From Bacteroidales bacterium UBA1181 (lineage in GTDB: Bacteria > Bacteroidota > Bacteroidia > Bacteroidales > Paludibacteraceae), in assembly GCA_002310215.1 (NCBI GenBank), contig DBYR01000013.1, positions 1-64,000 on the forward strand: a stretch of 64,000 nucleotides of DNA. The letters are read 5' to 3'. Both the position numbers and the translations under genes were made by a program. This document shows, one piece after another, positions 26,701 through 34,106 of the stretch. Each line of letters begins with the position of its first letter. The stretch's first letter is position 1. The notes under the pieces were generated by a model. That model did no database searches. It was not told the DNA's origin and was given only the letters and a program-made list of their open reading frames with translations.

Positions 26701-27771
26701 GAGAATAGCGGTTCCTACACGGCAGAAGCGAACCGTAAAGGGTGCGTCTCCACCACGGAGATAGGCGATTTGAAGGTGACAGCGGCCATCAGCGTCACTT
26801 TGCCTGACGAGCCTACGATCTGCGAGGGAGAAGAGACGGAATTGGTCATCACCGACATCCAACCGGACGGCACAACCCTCGAGTGGCAGGCAGACCCTAC
26901 CATCCTGACATCGACCACAAGTGAAAGCGTGACGGTTCAGCCAACCTTCAGGGAAGGCGACGGACACCAGTCCACCTACACGTACACCGTGACCGCAAGC
27001 AACTCAGGCTGCGAACGGACCTATCAGGTGAGTGTCAAGGTAGATGAGGCATTGAAGGGCGATCTGACCGGTGTGACAACAATTTGCGAAGGAAATAAAA
27101 CCACCCTATCGGCGGAGTCGTATGAGGCCACCACATACGCATGGTCTTTAGCAAACGAACCTATCGCTACCACCGCCACCACGACCGTGAGCCCGGAGGC
27201 AACCTCCACCTATAAAGTCGACGTGACACGTGGCGTATGTACCGCTACCGACGAAATAAAGGTTGTGGTGACCACCCATCCAATCATTCTAAGCATGGAT
27301 TCCGCAGGCATCCGAGACCGTCAGATCGTGATGGAGCCAAACAGAGGTTCAGGTGTATTCACCTATTGGATCGATGACGATGTCACCCACAAGACAACCA
27401 ATACAATGATTACGGATTTGACCTTCGCGACACATGTTATCCATGTGGTGGACGAGAACGGATGCGGCTCGACCTTCCAATTCACATTGGATCCGCCAGC
27501 AATTTTCATCCCTTCCTATTTCACCCCTAACGGAGACGGAATCCATGATCGTTGGATCATCGGAAACTTGGCCGAGACCTATCCGAATGCGGTAGTCAAC
27601 ATATTCGACCGTTATGGTAAATTGATGGCACAGTACCTCGGCGCCAAATCGGATGGATGGGACGGAACGTATCAAGGGAAAGCGCTTCCATCCACAGACT
27701 ATTGGTATATCATTGAGATTGAGGAGATCAGCAAACAATTTACAGGTCACTTCACATTGATAAGGAGATAA
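20794..27771 (+). CDS. Giant T9SS type B (gliding-motility-associated C-terminal) surface protein
   Basis: 2325 residues. The ATG at 20794 or the one at 20818 (MRRLLIGMVLLFANGTTALNAQ) can start it; the second gives a more typical signal peptide. Residues ~30-280 form an N-terminal beta-rich domain (HHCPFVSYSVSGLNPGSSVELSF). Then come roughly a dozen Ig-like/PKD-like modules, each with a central Cys near its start (LCEGDNFTS, TICEGEETEL, TICEGNKTTL, VYCLNDTPADL, LYCEGEALADL), several resembling the CHU_C-associated Ig-like domain. Residues ~2235-2325 are the CHU_C/type B sorting domain (FIPSYFTPNGDGIHD, FDRYGK, WDGTYQGKALPS.DYWY). Such proteins are large adhesins exported by T9SS; some (SprB-like) serve gliding, which cannot be told here. 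The 5' third is AT-richer than the rest. Confidence 0.9.
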   Translation: MGYNTKHIMRRLLIGMVLLFANGTTALNAQNAQCVVSGTNFDTGKELCCPIMKSDDTGWYDEDLDWDKLCKTDMFVGPEYVKKEGLGGAFSSESSNDMTKANAIFLRNDLQADGSKAQYGYSIVTAQPKLIHSFCKANETPNNMYVNLGSAHHCPFVSYSVSGLNPGSSVELSFTVYNLLDPTYFDHLVNVQQVTSMNNYITKYTYGSNKINGNNLTIGVVSNNDGAAFDRSYNNALKENSLTKATTKVVDFGKSATITHTTTVPESGNITFYFYRANDCFQIPIGIDDIKVTGEIKPLIAYTGNPCPEQPLRIFTGQTFPDGTTYSWKESKTGQTSTGADFQFVPDEAETDYSVTCEVTIPGCAATKSDAITIHSGTCCTDPSTGAPMAMTNLYYDDFGDFPTDNTYVWTDRYGITHTENIPNGQVHEAQSHKDANGEFEKIPYVKAYYIESTGAKLTVPALGSVPTPNGNPPQLYDHGVYAISKYGGYEHGVAYDNSGTHTGGMLQFDLLDEGTQDDFFEIDIDHICTGKEINFGADFASISQYPGSIEVTLEYNGNVLQHEYKYFKNGEDGWKHAGKPFKIMANEVGGADEISVKMKVRHYGIDMDGNPIYGLTRDYAIDNIIFQVCTPPDVNVKSSVNTGKDIFNLCTEDILTLTSVTSEAVDKFFLYENGQIDPNKEIGYIYQYTLQDPSTESTTNPIKWTTLHQEEVVKTNTFDVPVETYWDDIFSQLQDEQRVYFRVVIGEYSDLNADKSWKTKSALSNCRKVSISTIPVMAGINCAACEKVKEAAIISADPATKITTNSKSEKEVNLCPGETAKLTTKAFAPTDPTVMGITVGPDNEPRKYIASWHKGSKNAPGTPGANYTAGDETSSLNVTWEDADWYYLLVKDIEFPGDDGQNCWAWDSIHVIANAKPDETLTDPDPFCEGELNTEPTKAIANHDIIWYTANDTLQKTSEPAVSAVLAGDSPKTFYYVVKDKTTGCRSDVNEYTVTVSRIPSVDLDGTVADFCASVTDPSKQSPEATAIPSLPKPADASLTIDWYTDKNMQSAAQTDLSSLAGSLTPYTYYYKVTGGGCSDTSHITFNAKPTAMVTPAAAPVCDKTTLSVTTDPASASVKWSNGQTVTTYDITTAAEAGALTVTAEATGYCASAAGSITADFYESPAKLTTTTVQYLKTEPITDILTRKSDAVTGKTADGTIMWLGQFNDETEPASTSGASSTTPTPTAKNLASTEDETYYYWVFQQTTNPDGTTCQSGLTKLTVMILGAPAPLVSDTVYCLNDTPADLTKNAKINQMDPNKTYELLWYDAQTGGTGSTTPPAVSTATEGETTYYVSQRDASTASNESSRMPIKVTVYKVPAPSIDPIADYCVGDIASPLPTDLTKDEGHFLMADRQVWSDGSTTGTTFTPSTTVSTTTTYTYSAKQYYKLSSGTECESEETTITVKVNFTPVPGNATVSYIAAEVGSDNKTFPAITTKNWMEETGYTYYYALEGTTNFQKGAPKPEFDVSSLNGGTKKIQYSVYRVDDATGCKSETSTITVTISDAFPPIVEDVLYCEGEALADLTAKRNPQGNKTEADYTLIWYGTTQPSSTTDPGTEADTYPLQGNATTSPAGEVTTTTYYVAQRDDNTGAVSPAQEIKVIVYPTPVLSITTPSAVCEANVNLATAVTLTNEVPGKVYDKTYFADANGSAPLANSLVSESGSYGVQYAYNANVNSGELCKSKIEAINVTVDTLTVLADNVTTCPDMSAKFTSEAQTNASTVTYAWSSADGNNGSAAEFETKKFIGGNYGDHYPYTLTVTAGTCSETLSLEVILGQGPVVGTMTIADPTNTEVPIKTYTNSLTSEEYYYCGSDVTVIPTYDGDGDYVLTTPSGATSSSSPFTVSEAGVYTLSYTNGCPTSVTFKLTDAQISLTNTTPSLGLCEGDNFTSSLTVTPASGPDYTLIWKKDDVAIDGETSSTYTINGAVAENSGSYTAEANRKGCVSTTEIGDLKVTAAISVTLPDEPTICEGEETELVITDIQPDGTTLEWQADPTILTSTTSESVTVQPTFREGDGHQSTYTYTVTASNSGCERTYQVSVKVDEALKGDLTGVTTICEGNKTTLSAESYEATTYAWSLANEPIATTATTTVSPEATSTYKVDVTRGVCTATDEIKVVVTTHPIILSMDSAGIRDRQIVMEPNRGSGVFTYWIDDDVTHKTTNTMITDLTFATHVIHVVDENGCGSTFQFTLDPPAIFIPSYFTPNGDGIHDRWIIGNLAETYPNAVVNIFDRYGKLMAQYLGAKSDGWDGTYQGKALPSTDYWYIIEIEEISKQFTGHFTLIRR

Positions 27772-27794
27772 GAGCCCTATTGCTCAAAAACTAT

Positions 27795-27840
27795 GGGGTG
27801 TTGTGCGATTCATGGATCCACAACACCCCAAAATATTTTT
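27795..27840. terminator. Bidirectional terminator between the giant gene and mutY
   Basis: An 11-bp perfect stem (GGGGTGTTGTG/CACAACACCCC) is followed by AAAATATTTTT on the plus strand and by ATAGTTTTTG on the minus strand, serving both convergent genes. Confidence 0.8.
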
Positions 27841-27878
27841 ATTCGTCATAATATTCGTACTCTTTTATTACGCTAGCA

Positions 27879-28919
27879 TTATTCCGACAAAAGGAACTTC
27901 TCCATCAGCCTGGACACCGCATACTCTCCCAGCCGATTCTTTTCCACCTCGATGTAGGCAGAATCCTTCCTGCGCAAGAGATGTCCCTTCGCACGGAGGA
28001 AGGCGGCATGGATGTTTTGGTGGGTCAACACGTGCTTCTTCATCACAGGCGCACCGATGATATGCAGCTCCGAGAAATCCTGCTCCAAAGGCTTCATCCA
28101 ATCACTATCCGCACTCTCGGACAAAGGTGCGGGGAGTTCCACCATAGGGTATTCGTACAATCCTTTCCATATATCCTTTCCCTCCCTACGACGCAGGTAG
28201 GTCTTCGTGCCATCCTCCACCGCTAGATAGACGAAGTAACGGTCTCGTTGCACCATCCTCTTCGCCTTCTTCGGGTACTCGACCACCTCCATCAAGCCTG
28301 CCATGGCACAACCCTCCTTTAGCGGACAGGCTTCACAGTTGGGTGCGGCGGGCAAGCAGATCGTCGCCCCAAGATCCATCACCGCCTGGTTGTACAATGC
28401 GGGACGGCCCTTATCCATCACCTCCAACGACAGCTGCGTGAAGAGGCGCTTGCCTTGCGGCGTGTCGATGGGCTCCTCCACACGGAAGAAACGTGACAAC
28501 AAGCGGTAGGCGTTGCCATCCACCGCTGGGTAAGGCAGATCATAGGCGAACGAGCAGATGGCGGCGGCCGTGTAGTCACCGACACCCTTCAATGAACGCA
28601 CCTCTTCGTATTCTTTCGGGAAAACTCCTCCGAACCGTTCCACCACCTGACGGGCGGCCTCCCGCATATTACGGGCTCGGCTGTAATATCCCAAGCCTTG
28701 CCACATCTTCAGCACCTCATCCTCCGAGGCGGAAGCCAAGGAGACCACGTCCGGGAAGCGCTCCATGAACCGCAGGTAATAGGCCATGCCCTGCACCACA
28801 CGGGTCTGCTGCAGTATGATCTCGGAGACCCAAATAGCATAGGGGTCACGTGTCTGCCGCCAAGGCAAATCGCGACCATTCCGTTGGTACCAGCTTATCA
28901 GTTCATGGGAGAAGTCCAT
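27879..28919 (-). CDS. mutY: A/G-specific adenine DNA glycosylase
   Basis: 346 residues. Removes adenine mispaired with 8-oxoguanine. The helix-hairpin-helix reads LKGVGDYTAAAI with catalytic D134 in PAVDGNAYRL and E33 in SEIILQQTRV. The 4Fe-4S cluster ligands are C188, C195, C198 and C204 (spacing C-6-C-2-C-5-C). The C-terminal NUDIX-like domain (residues ~225-346) recognises 8-oxoG. It lies 1 nt after the trmN6-like gene, in a minus-strand group with the exonuclease. In many Bacteroidota mutY is next to ssb-gldE-gldD; here those genes are 3 and 27 kb away. Confidence 0.96.
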   Translation of the reverse strand: MDFSHELISWYQRNGRDLPWRQTRDPYAIWVSEIILQQTRVVQGMAYYLRFMERFPDVVSLASASEDEVLKMWQGLGYYSRARNMREAARQVVERFGGVFPKEYEEVRSLKGVGDYTAAAICSFAYDLPYPAVDGNAYRLLSRFFRVEEPIDTPQGKRLFTQLSLEVMDKGRPALYNQAVMDLGATICLPAAPNCEACPLKEGCAMAGLMEVVEYPKKAKRMVQRDRYFVYLAVEDGTKTYLRRREGKDIWKGLYEYPMVELPAPLSESADSDWMKPLEQDFSELHIIGAPVMKKHVLTHQNIHAAFLRAKGHLLRRKDSAYIEVEKNRLGEYAVSRLMEKFLLSE

Positions 28920-28920
28920 A

Positions 28921-29634
28921 TCACATATTCAAGTAAAAATCAGAGGTGAGCGCCTTGTAGGCCTCGGAGTAGTGTAGCAGACCGCCATCCTCGATCACCA
29001 GTTCATCGCAGGCGCACTTCCCCTCCGTGAGCGAGAACTCCGCCATGACACGCTTCGAGGGCGAAGAGGGGGTCGAATAGACATCCGTGCGACGCACGCA
29101 GTAGAGGCCCTTCGCCTGCGCCAAACCCTCCAAGCGGGGGAAGTCTAACGTGGGGATGATCACCGAGAAACGTCCCTCCGGCGTCATCAACGAGACCACC
29201 GAGGAGACCAATTCATCATACGGCAACACATCCGCATGACGGGCCATCGAACGTCCCGCCACAGGCGATTTCTGCGAGTCCACAAAGTAAGGCGGGTTGC
29301 TCACCACACGATCGAACCGACGGCCCGCAGAGGAGGCGTACGCCTGAATGGCGGAGCATACGATGGAGACCCTATCCTTCCACGGAGAGCGCTCCACGTT
29401 CTCCACCGCCTGTGCGGCAGCTTCAGTATCCAGTTCAACGCCCACGACCTCGGCGGACGAGCGTTGCGCCGCCATCAAGGCAATCAAGCCCGTGCCCGTG
29501 CCGATGTCCAGCACGGAGGCGGCGCCCTCCAATCCGCACCATGCGCCCAGCAGCACACCATCGGTGCCCACCTTCATCGCACAGCGGTCTTGGAATACCG
29601 TGAATTGTTTGAACCGGAAATAGGGATTCGACAT
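28921..29634 (-). CDS. tRNA1(Val) (adenine37-N6)-methyltransferase, TrmN6/YfiC type
   Basis: 237 residues, a class I SAM-dependent methyltransferase. Motif I is VLDIGTGTGLIALM (residues ~41-54), the acidic residue follows in VGVELD, and motif IV is SNPPYF, the N6-adenine methylase signature. The N-terminus PYFRFKQFTVFQDRCAMKVGTDGVLLGAW is typical of the YfiC/TrmN6 family. It is 3 nt downstream of the exonuclease gene and 1 nt upstream of mutY, so they form one operon. Substrate assignment comes from the family. Confidence 0.9.
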   Translation of the reverse strand: MSNPYFRFKQFTVFQDRCAMKVGTDGVLLGAWCGLEGAASVLDIGTGTGLIALMAAQRSSAEVVGVELDTEAAAQAVENVERSPWKDRVSIVCSAIQAYASSAGRRFDRVVSNPPYFVDSQKSPVAGRSMARHADVLPYDELVSSVVSLMTPEGRFSVIIPTLDFPRLEGLAQAKGLYCVRRTDVYSTPSSPSKRVMAEFSLTEGKCACDELVIEDGGLLHYSEAYKALTSDFYLNM

Positions 29635-29637
29635 CAG

Positions 29638-30423
29638 TTAGCGGATTCCGTATTTCAACTTCAGGTTGGTCAGGACACGCTTCGTATCCAGCGTGAAATC
29701 CCCCTGCATCATCCACGAGTAATACCCAGGGTCTGTCAGCAGGACCTCCGCCACCTTTCTACCCTTGTATTTACCGAAGTTGACGATTTCCTCCATCTTC
29801 TCGTTGTAGATGAAACGACCGGCAAAATCGACGTTATTGTTGTGGGCGGAATATTCAGACAGGAAGTCTATGTCGTTCTGCAAGTCCGGGTAGCGGTCGA
29901 GCTGCGCCTTGAGCACCTCGTATGTGGCAGTGATGTCCGCCTCGGCGCCATGGGCACCCTCCAATTCCTTGTCGCAGTAGAAGCGATAAGCGGCGGTCAG
30001 TGTGCGTTGCTCCTTCTTGTTGAAGATGACCTGCGCATCCACGAACTTGCTCTTACGCAAGTCAATGTCCACGTCAGCGCGAAGAAACTCCTCCGCCAAG
30101 AGCGGCACATCGAAGCGGTTAGAGTTATAACCACCCAAATCGCAGCCCTTCAGCCACTCCGACAAGGACTTTGCAATCTGCTTGAAAGTAGGCTTATCGG
30201 CCAGGTCGGCATCCTGAATATGGGTCAGATCCGACACCTCCTTCGGCAAGGGAATTTGGTTGCCGGCATCGTCCACAGGCTTCAGCCGACGGGTCTTGAC
30301 CTCCTGGTCACCATTAGGCATTATCTTGATAGCTGAGATTTCTATAATCCTATCCTTAGCGATATTCAGGCCCGTAGTCTCCAGGTCAAAAAAAACGATT
30401 GGTCTCTTCAGATTCAGTTCCAT
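29638..30423 (-). CDS. DnaQ-like 3'-5' exonuclease
   Basis: 261 residues with a DEDDh exonuclease domain over residues ~8-175: Exo I FDLETTGL, Exo II GYNSNRFDVPLL, Exo III HGAEAD with the catalytic His and Asp. Residues ~205-261 form a small C-terminal module (NFGKYKGRKVAEVL..DPGYYSWMMQGDF) that is found on exonuclease X/DUF3820-type proteins. It could be a proofreading epsilon-like subunit or a stand-alone repair nuclease. It lies downstream of dnaN, after that gene's terminator, and starts the exonuclease-trmN6-mutY operon. Confidence 0.9.
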   Translation of the reverse strand: MELNLKRPIVFFDLETTGLNIAKDRIIEISAIKIMPNGDQEVKTRRLKPVDDAGNQIPLPKEVSDLTHIQDADLADKPTFKQIAKSLSEWLKGCDLGGYNSNRFDVPLLAEEFLRADVDIDLRKSKFVDAQVIFNKKEQRTLTAAYRFYCDKELEGAHGAEADITATYEVLKAQLDRYPDLQNDIDFLSEYSAHNNNVDFAGRFIYNEKMEEIVNFGKYKGRKVAEVLLTDPGYYSWMMQGDFTLDTKRVLTNLKLKYGIR

Positions 30424-30436
30424 ACAAAAAACTCAT

Positions 30437-30480
30437 GAAAAAATGAAAAAGAGAGATGCGCCACAAGAAGGGCGCATCTC
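30437..30480 (-). terminator. Terminator after dnaN
   Basis: Minus-strand 10-bp stem GAGATGCGCC/GGCGCATCTC followed by TCTTTTTC and another T-run, 29 nt past the dnaN stop. Confidence 0.8.
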
Positions 30481-30508
30481 CACCTATAGCAAATGTGCAC
30501 ACGCACGA

Positions 30509-31633
30509 TTAATCATTCAACATCAACGGCATGATGAGCATGCGTACCTCTTCGTTCTCCTCCTGCTCCAAAGGCACGACCAGACCCGCCTTGGAAGGAT
30601 CAGCCAATTCGATGACCACCTCACCGCAAGAGAGGTTGGAAAGGATCTCGATCAGCAAGGTAGACTTAAAGCCAATGCGCATCGGCTCACCGTCATAGCT
30701 ACATACAAGGTCCTCCGTCGCGGAGATAGAGAAGTCGATATCCTGTGCGGAGATCGTCATCTTGTTAGGGAAGAGCTCCACCTTGACAAGGTTCAACGCC
30801 TGGTTAGAGAAGATGGAGATACGACGCAAGGTGTTCATCAACGAAACACGGTCCACCGTCACCTTATAAGGGTTATTCTGTGGGATCACAGAGTTATAGT
30901 TAGGATATTTGCCCTCTTGGAGACGGCAAACCATCACATAGTTGTCAAAACTGAAAACAGCATTCTTGCTATCGAACTTAATCTCCAAGTTACCAGACAC
31001 TTTAGAGAGGACGGCACGCAAGAGGTTGGTTGGTTTTTTCGGCAGGATGAAACTGCAATCCTTTTCTCCGCGAGCCGAGATGGTACGCAAGCAGGAGAGT
31101 TTCTGCGCATCCGAACCCACGAATGTGACATCGTTCATCGTGATGTCAAAGAAGATACCATTCATCGCCGGACGGTTCTCATCGTCCGCAGTGGCGAACA
31201 CCGTTCTGTTCAAGCCCGTATTCAGCACATCGGTGGAAATCGTGAGCGAATTGGAATCATCCGATAGGGTACGCATCTTAGGGTACTCGGCGCCATCCTC
31301 CGCCACCAGGTTATAGACACCCGATTCCGAACGGAAAGTAGTGGCGAGCGTTCCCTCCTCCACATTGAACGAAAGAGGCATATCGCCAAACTCCTTCAGC
31401 GTATCGAGAAGAAGTTTAGAACCCAATGCGACAGAACCAGAGCCTTCCGCATCCTCCAAATCGATGAACGTCTGCATCATGGACTCCATGTCGGCCGCCG
31501 TCAACGTAAGCCTTTTCCCTTCCAACGTGAAAAGGAACTTGTCAAGAATCGGCAATGGGCTTTTCGGGTTGATGACACGGCTAATCGTCTGAAGATGAGC
31601 AGACAGGAGTGAACTTGAAATAGTAAATTTCAT
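30509..31633 (-). CDS. dnaN: DNA polymerase III beta subunit (sliding clamp)
   Basis: 374 residues, the normal length, with the three clamp domains of ~120 residues each. The N-terminus MKFTISSSLLSAHLQTISRV, the RPAMNGIFFD segment and the C-terminal MLIMPLML are typical of the beta clamp, which encircles DNA and tethers the replicase. dnaA and recF are not adjacent, so this is not an oriC-type arrangement. Transcribed from its own promoter, divergent from ssb. Confidence 0.97.
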   Translation of the reverse strand: MKFTISSSLLSAHLQTISRVINPKSPLPILDKFLFTLEGKRLTLTAADMESMMQTFIDLEDAEGSGSVALGSKLLLDTLKEFGDMPLSFNVEEGTLATTFRSESGVYNLVAEDGAEYPKMRTLSDDSNSLTISTDVLNTGLNRTVFATADDENRPAMNGIFFDITMNDVTFVGSDAQKLSCLRTISARGEKDCSFILPKKPTNLLRAVLSKVSGNLEIKFDSKNAVFSFDNYVMVCRLQEGKYPNYNSVIPQNNPYKVTVDRVSLMNTLRRISIFSNQALNLVKVELFPNKMTISAQDIDFSISATEDLVCSYDGEPMRIGFKSTLLIEILSNLSCGEVVIELADPSKAGLVVPLEQEENEEVRMLIMPLMLND

Positions 31634-31669
31634 ATTAATATGTATTTTGTTAAATCAACTTATTATCCG

Positions 31670-31677
31670 CAAAGATA
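31670..31677 (-). promoter_or_regulatory. -7 box (TATCTTTG) for dnaN
   Basis: Minus-strand TAnnTTTG match 36 nt upstream of the dnaN start. Immediately upstream are two copies of an AATTAAGAGTTAA repeat (31678-31715). Confidence 0.5.
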
Positions 31678-31715
31678 TAAATTAAGAGTTAAGAGTTAAA
31701 AATTAAGAGTTAAAA
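31678..31715. repeat. Short tandem AATTAAGAGTTAA repeats
   Basis: Two to three degenerate copies of (A)ATTAAGAGTTAA between dnaN and ssb. The inverted form (AACTCTTAATT) recurs at 20569-20609 and near 32713-32741. Confidence 0.55.
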
Positions 31716-31831
31716 AATTCTTCTTGAAAGCAAATCCAATCTTTGCGGAGAAAAAGCGCCTTCCACAACTCTTTATTTATATTTTTGTGTAACTTTTATG
31801 CAATTTATTTTTTATTATGAAAAAAAAAGGC

Positions 31832-31839
31832 TACATTTG
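31832..31839 (+). promoter_or_regulatory. -7 box (TACATTTG) for ssb
   Basis: TAnnTTTG match 54 nt upstream of the ssb start codon. Confidence 0.5.
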
Positions 31840-31892
31840 CACCCGAGTGAATTAACATAAAGTTTTAACGAAGTAATTAAAAATTTAAATCT

Positions 31893-32339
31893 ATGTCTGT
31901 TAACAAAGTAATTTTGATTGGAAATGTAGGGAAAGACCCTGAAGTGCGCTACGTGGACAAAGACGTGGCAGTAGCCAATTTCACCTTAGCCACAACAGAA
32001 AGAGGCTACACGACCGCCTCCGGGCAAACGATTCCGGAGAGGACGGAGTGGCACAACATCGTCGCATGGAGAGGATTGGCCAAACTGGCGGAGAATTATA
32101 TCAGGAAAGGCACATCCATCTACGTGGAAGGGAAAATCAGGACTCGATCATGGGTGGACGAGAAGAACGGAAGCGTAACCCGTTACACCACAGAGATATA
32201 CGCTGACGAGATACAATTGTTAGGCAAAAAACCAGAGGGCGGCGTCGCACCATTGTCCACCACTCCTTCCGCCGCCAACAATGCGGTGGAGACACCTCCG
32301 CCACCTGTGGAAAATTCGAAGGACGATTTCCCTTTCTAG
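31893..32339 (+). CDS. ssb: Single-stranded DNA-binding protein
   Basis: 148 residues. OB-fold over residues 1-~108 (MSVNKVILIGNVGKDPEVRY, TEWHNIVAWRGLAKLAENYIRKG, YVEGKIRTRSW). A short Pro/Thr-rich linker leads to the acidic tip DDFPF, which recruits repair and replication partners. Single gene with its own promoter; followed by a perfect palindrome and T-run at 32435-32487 that can act as terminator. Confidence 0.96.
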   Translation: MSVNKVILIGNVGKDPEVRYVDKDVAVANFTLATTERGYTTASGQTIPERTEWHNIVAWRGLAKLAENYIRKGTSIYVEGKIRTRSWVDEKNGSVTRYTTEIYADEIQLLGKKPEGGVAPLSTTPSAANNAVETPPPPVENSKDDFPF

Positions 32340-32434
32340 AGGGATAGGCCAACGGTTTGTTACGGATTTATTCTCCGTAACAAATTGGGGAACAAATAGG
32401 TATTAATCTTTATTTGGGAGACAATCCACGATTT

Positions 32435-32487
32435 GTAGAGACGCACGGCCGTGCGTCTCTACAGGCCGTGCGTCTCTACATTTTTTT
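32435..32487. repeat. Palindromic repeat (half-site GTAGAGACGCACGG) with extra half-site
   Basis: 32435-32462 is a perfect 28-nt palindrome with half-site GTAGAGACGCACGG. 32465-32478 repeats the right half (CCGTGCGTCTCTAC), and eight bases of mostly T follow, so it may terminate ssb. Related copies are at 32541-32562 and 41760-41786. Confidence 0.8.
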
Positions 32488-32540
32488 GATCCGTTCCCAA
32501 CCCATGACATCCTGCCGTTCGCCAATCGGGCACCACCGTA

Positions 32541-32562
32541 GAGACGCAATGCATTACGTCTC
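32541..32562. repeat. Palindromic repeat, variant copy
   Basis: GAGACGCAATGC followed by GCATTACGTCTC-like right arm (one mismatch, arms sharing the central GC); same family as 32435-32462 by the GAGACGC arm. Confidence 0.6.
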
Positions 32563-32749
32563 AATAACGCATTGCAGAAACAAAGACGGAAACAAAATCC
32601 CACGAAACGATTTAACAGCCCCCCCAAATCGTATATAGCTAAATTGTCAAATAGTAAATAAATGGCGCATTCAGGATAACAAATGACACCACCACGCCCC
32701 CTCCGCAATAATTCTTAACTCTTCATTCTTCATTCTTAATTCTTTTTTT

Positions 32750-32757
32750 TATCTTTG
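32750..32757 (+). promoter_or_regulatory. -7 box (TATCTTTG) for fba
   Basis: TAnnTTTG match 39 nt upstream of the ATG at 32797, preceded by a T-rich stretch. Confidence 0.55.
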
Positions 32758-32796
32758 CGCTCGCGAAAAATTTTTAATTTTCTAAATATAAATAGA

Positions 32797-33798
32797 ATGG
32801 TTAATTACAAAGATCTTGGCTTGGTGAACACGAAGGATATGTTTGCCAAAGCAGTAAAGGGAGGTTATGCAGTTCCAGCATTCAACTTCAACAACATGGA
32901 GCAATTGCAAGCCATCATCATGGCAGCAGCAGAGACTAAGTCTCCAGTAATCCTCCAAGTATCCAAAGGCGCACGTAACTACGCAAACCAAACTTTGCTC
33001 CGTTACATGGCAGAGGGTGCTGTAGAGTACGCTAAGGAGTTGGGTTGGGCTAAGCCTCAAATTTGCCTCCACTTGGATCACGGTGACTCTTTCGAGCTTT
33101 GCAAGAGCTGCGTGGACATGGGCTTCTCTTCAGTCATGATCGACGGTTCTTCTCTTCCTTACGACGAGAACGTAGCCTTGACGAAGAAGGTATGTGAGTA
33201 CGCTCACCAACACGATGTTACCGTAGAGGGCGAGTTGGGTGTCTTGGCAGGTGTTGAGGACGAGGTTCAAGCTGAGGAGTCTCACTACACCAAACCAGAA
33301 GAGGTGATCGACTTCACTTCTAAGACTGGTGTTGATTCATTGGCTATCTCAATCGGTACTTCCCACGGTGCTTACAAGTTCAAACCAGAGCAGTGCACCC
33401 GCGACCCTAAGACTGGCAAGTTGGTTCCTCCTCCGTTGGCATTCGACGTATTGGCAGAGATCGAGAAGAAACTCCCTGGATTCCCTATCGTACTCCACGG
33501 TTCTTCTTCTGTACCTCAAGACGAGGTTGACACGATCAACAAGTTCGGTGGTAAGTTGCCAGACGCTGTAGGTATTCCTGAGGAGCAATTGCGTAAAGCT
33601 GCTAAGTCAGCCGTTTGCAAGATCAACATCGACTCTGACTCTCGTTTGGCTATGACGGCTGCTATCCGTCAAACCTTCGCTGAGAAGCCAGGTGAGTTCG
33701 ACCCTCGTAAGTACCTCGGTCCTGCTCGTGACAACATGAAGAAGATGTACATGCACAAGATCATCAACGTGCTTGGATCTAACGGAAAGGCTGAATAA
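32797..33798 (+). CDS. fba: Class II fructose-bisphosphate aldolase
   Basis: 333 residues. Zn-dependent aldolase of glycolysis and gluconeogenesis. Metal and catalytic motifs: HLDHGDSF (H92, D94, H95), VEGELGVLAG (E144), SIGTSHGAYKF and VLHGSSSVP. The ATG at 32797 is chosen because an upstream in-frame TTG lies within the -7 box. Codon use is strongly biased (few rare codons), as expected of a highly expressed gene. A terminator follows at 33821. Confidence 0.96.
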   Translation: MVNYKDLGLVNTKDMFAKAVKGGYAVPAFNFNNMEQLQAIIMAAAETKSPVILQVSKGARNYANQTLLRYMAEGAVEYAKELGWAKPQICLHLDHGDSFELCKSCVDMGFSSVMIDGSSLPYDENVALTKKVCEYAHQHDVTVEGELGVLAGVEDEVQAEESHYTKPEEVIDFTSKTGVDSLAISIGTSHGAYKFKPEQCTRDPKTGKLVPPPLAFDVLAEIEKKLPGFPIVLHGSSSVPQDEVDTINKFGGKLPDAVGIPEEQLRKAAKSAVCKINIDSDSRLAMTAAIRQTFAEKPGEFDPRKYLGPARDNMKKMYMHKIINVLGSNGKAE

Positions 33799-33820
33799 TC
33801 ATAGCTTCCATATTTCATCA

Positions 33821-33849
33821 AAAGGCTGTCCTGATGGGCAGCCTTTTTT
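33821..33849 (+). terminator. Terminator after fba
   Basis: AAAGGCTG.C...G.CAGCCTTTTTTA hairpin with six T, 23 nt past the stop. Confidence 0.85.
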
Positions 33850-34026
33850 ATTGATATCCACTACACGGGGTTTTATTTGCTATATCATACATTTACAATT
33901 AGTTACGATTTAATTATTTACGATCTACTATTTCATAGACGCAGAAATACAAATCGCATCTCGACTGTCTTAATGGAAATTATGCACATCCGTAGTTTTT
34001 CCCTTTTAAATATCAGGGGAAATCAT

Positions 34027-34034
34027 TATATTTG
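34027..34034 (+). promoter_or_regulatory. -7 box (TATATTTG) for the tandem-GH5 gene
   Basis: TAnnTTTG match about 75 nt upstream of the start codons at 34107/34113; no obvious -33 TTG. Confidence 0.45.
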
Positions 34035-34106
34035 TTAGATTTTTGTTCCAAATAGATTGATGAACCGTCTACCGAACAAACTTCAAACAACGGAACCACA
34101 CAAATT

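Larger units (their letters stand above)
32340..32796. other. Intergenic region with palindromic GTAGAGACGC repeats
   Basis: No gene is visible. It holds a 28-nt perfect palindrome (32435-32462), a third half-site with T-run, a related imperfect palindrome (32541-32562), a run of TTAACTCTTCATTCTT-type sequence, and the fba promoter box. Confidence 0.6.

Noticed and set aside
29236..30336. 366-codon open frame on the plus strand opposite trmN6-like and exonuclease genes
   Set aside because: It spans two well-supported genes in antisense and has shadow-like composition.
30509..31893. Replication origin near dnaN
   Set aside because: No dnaA, recF or gyrB next to it and no DnaA-box cluster seen; divergent dnaN/ssb alone is not an origin.
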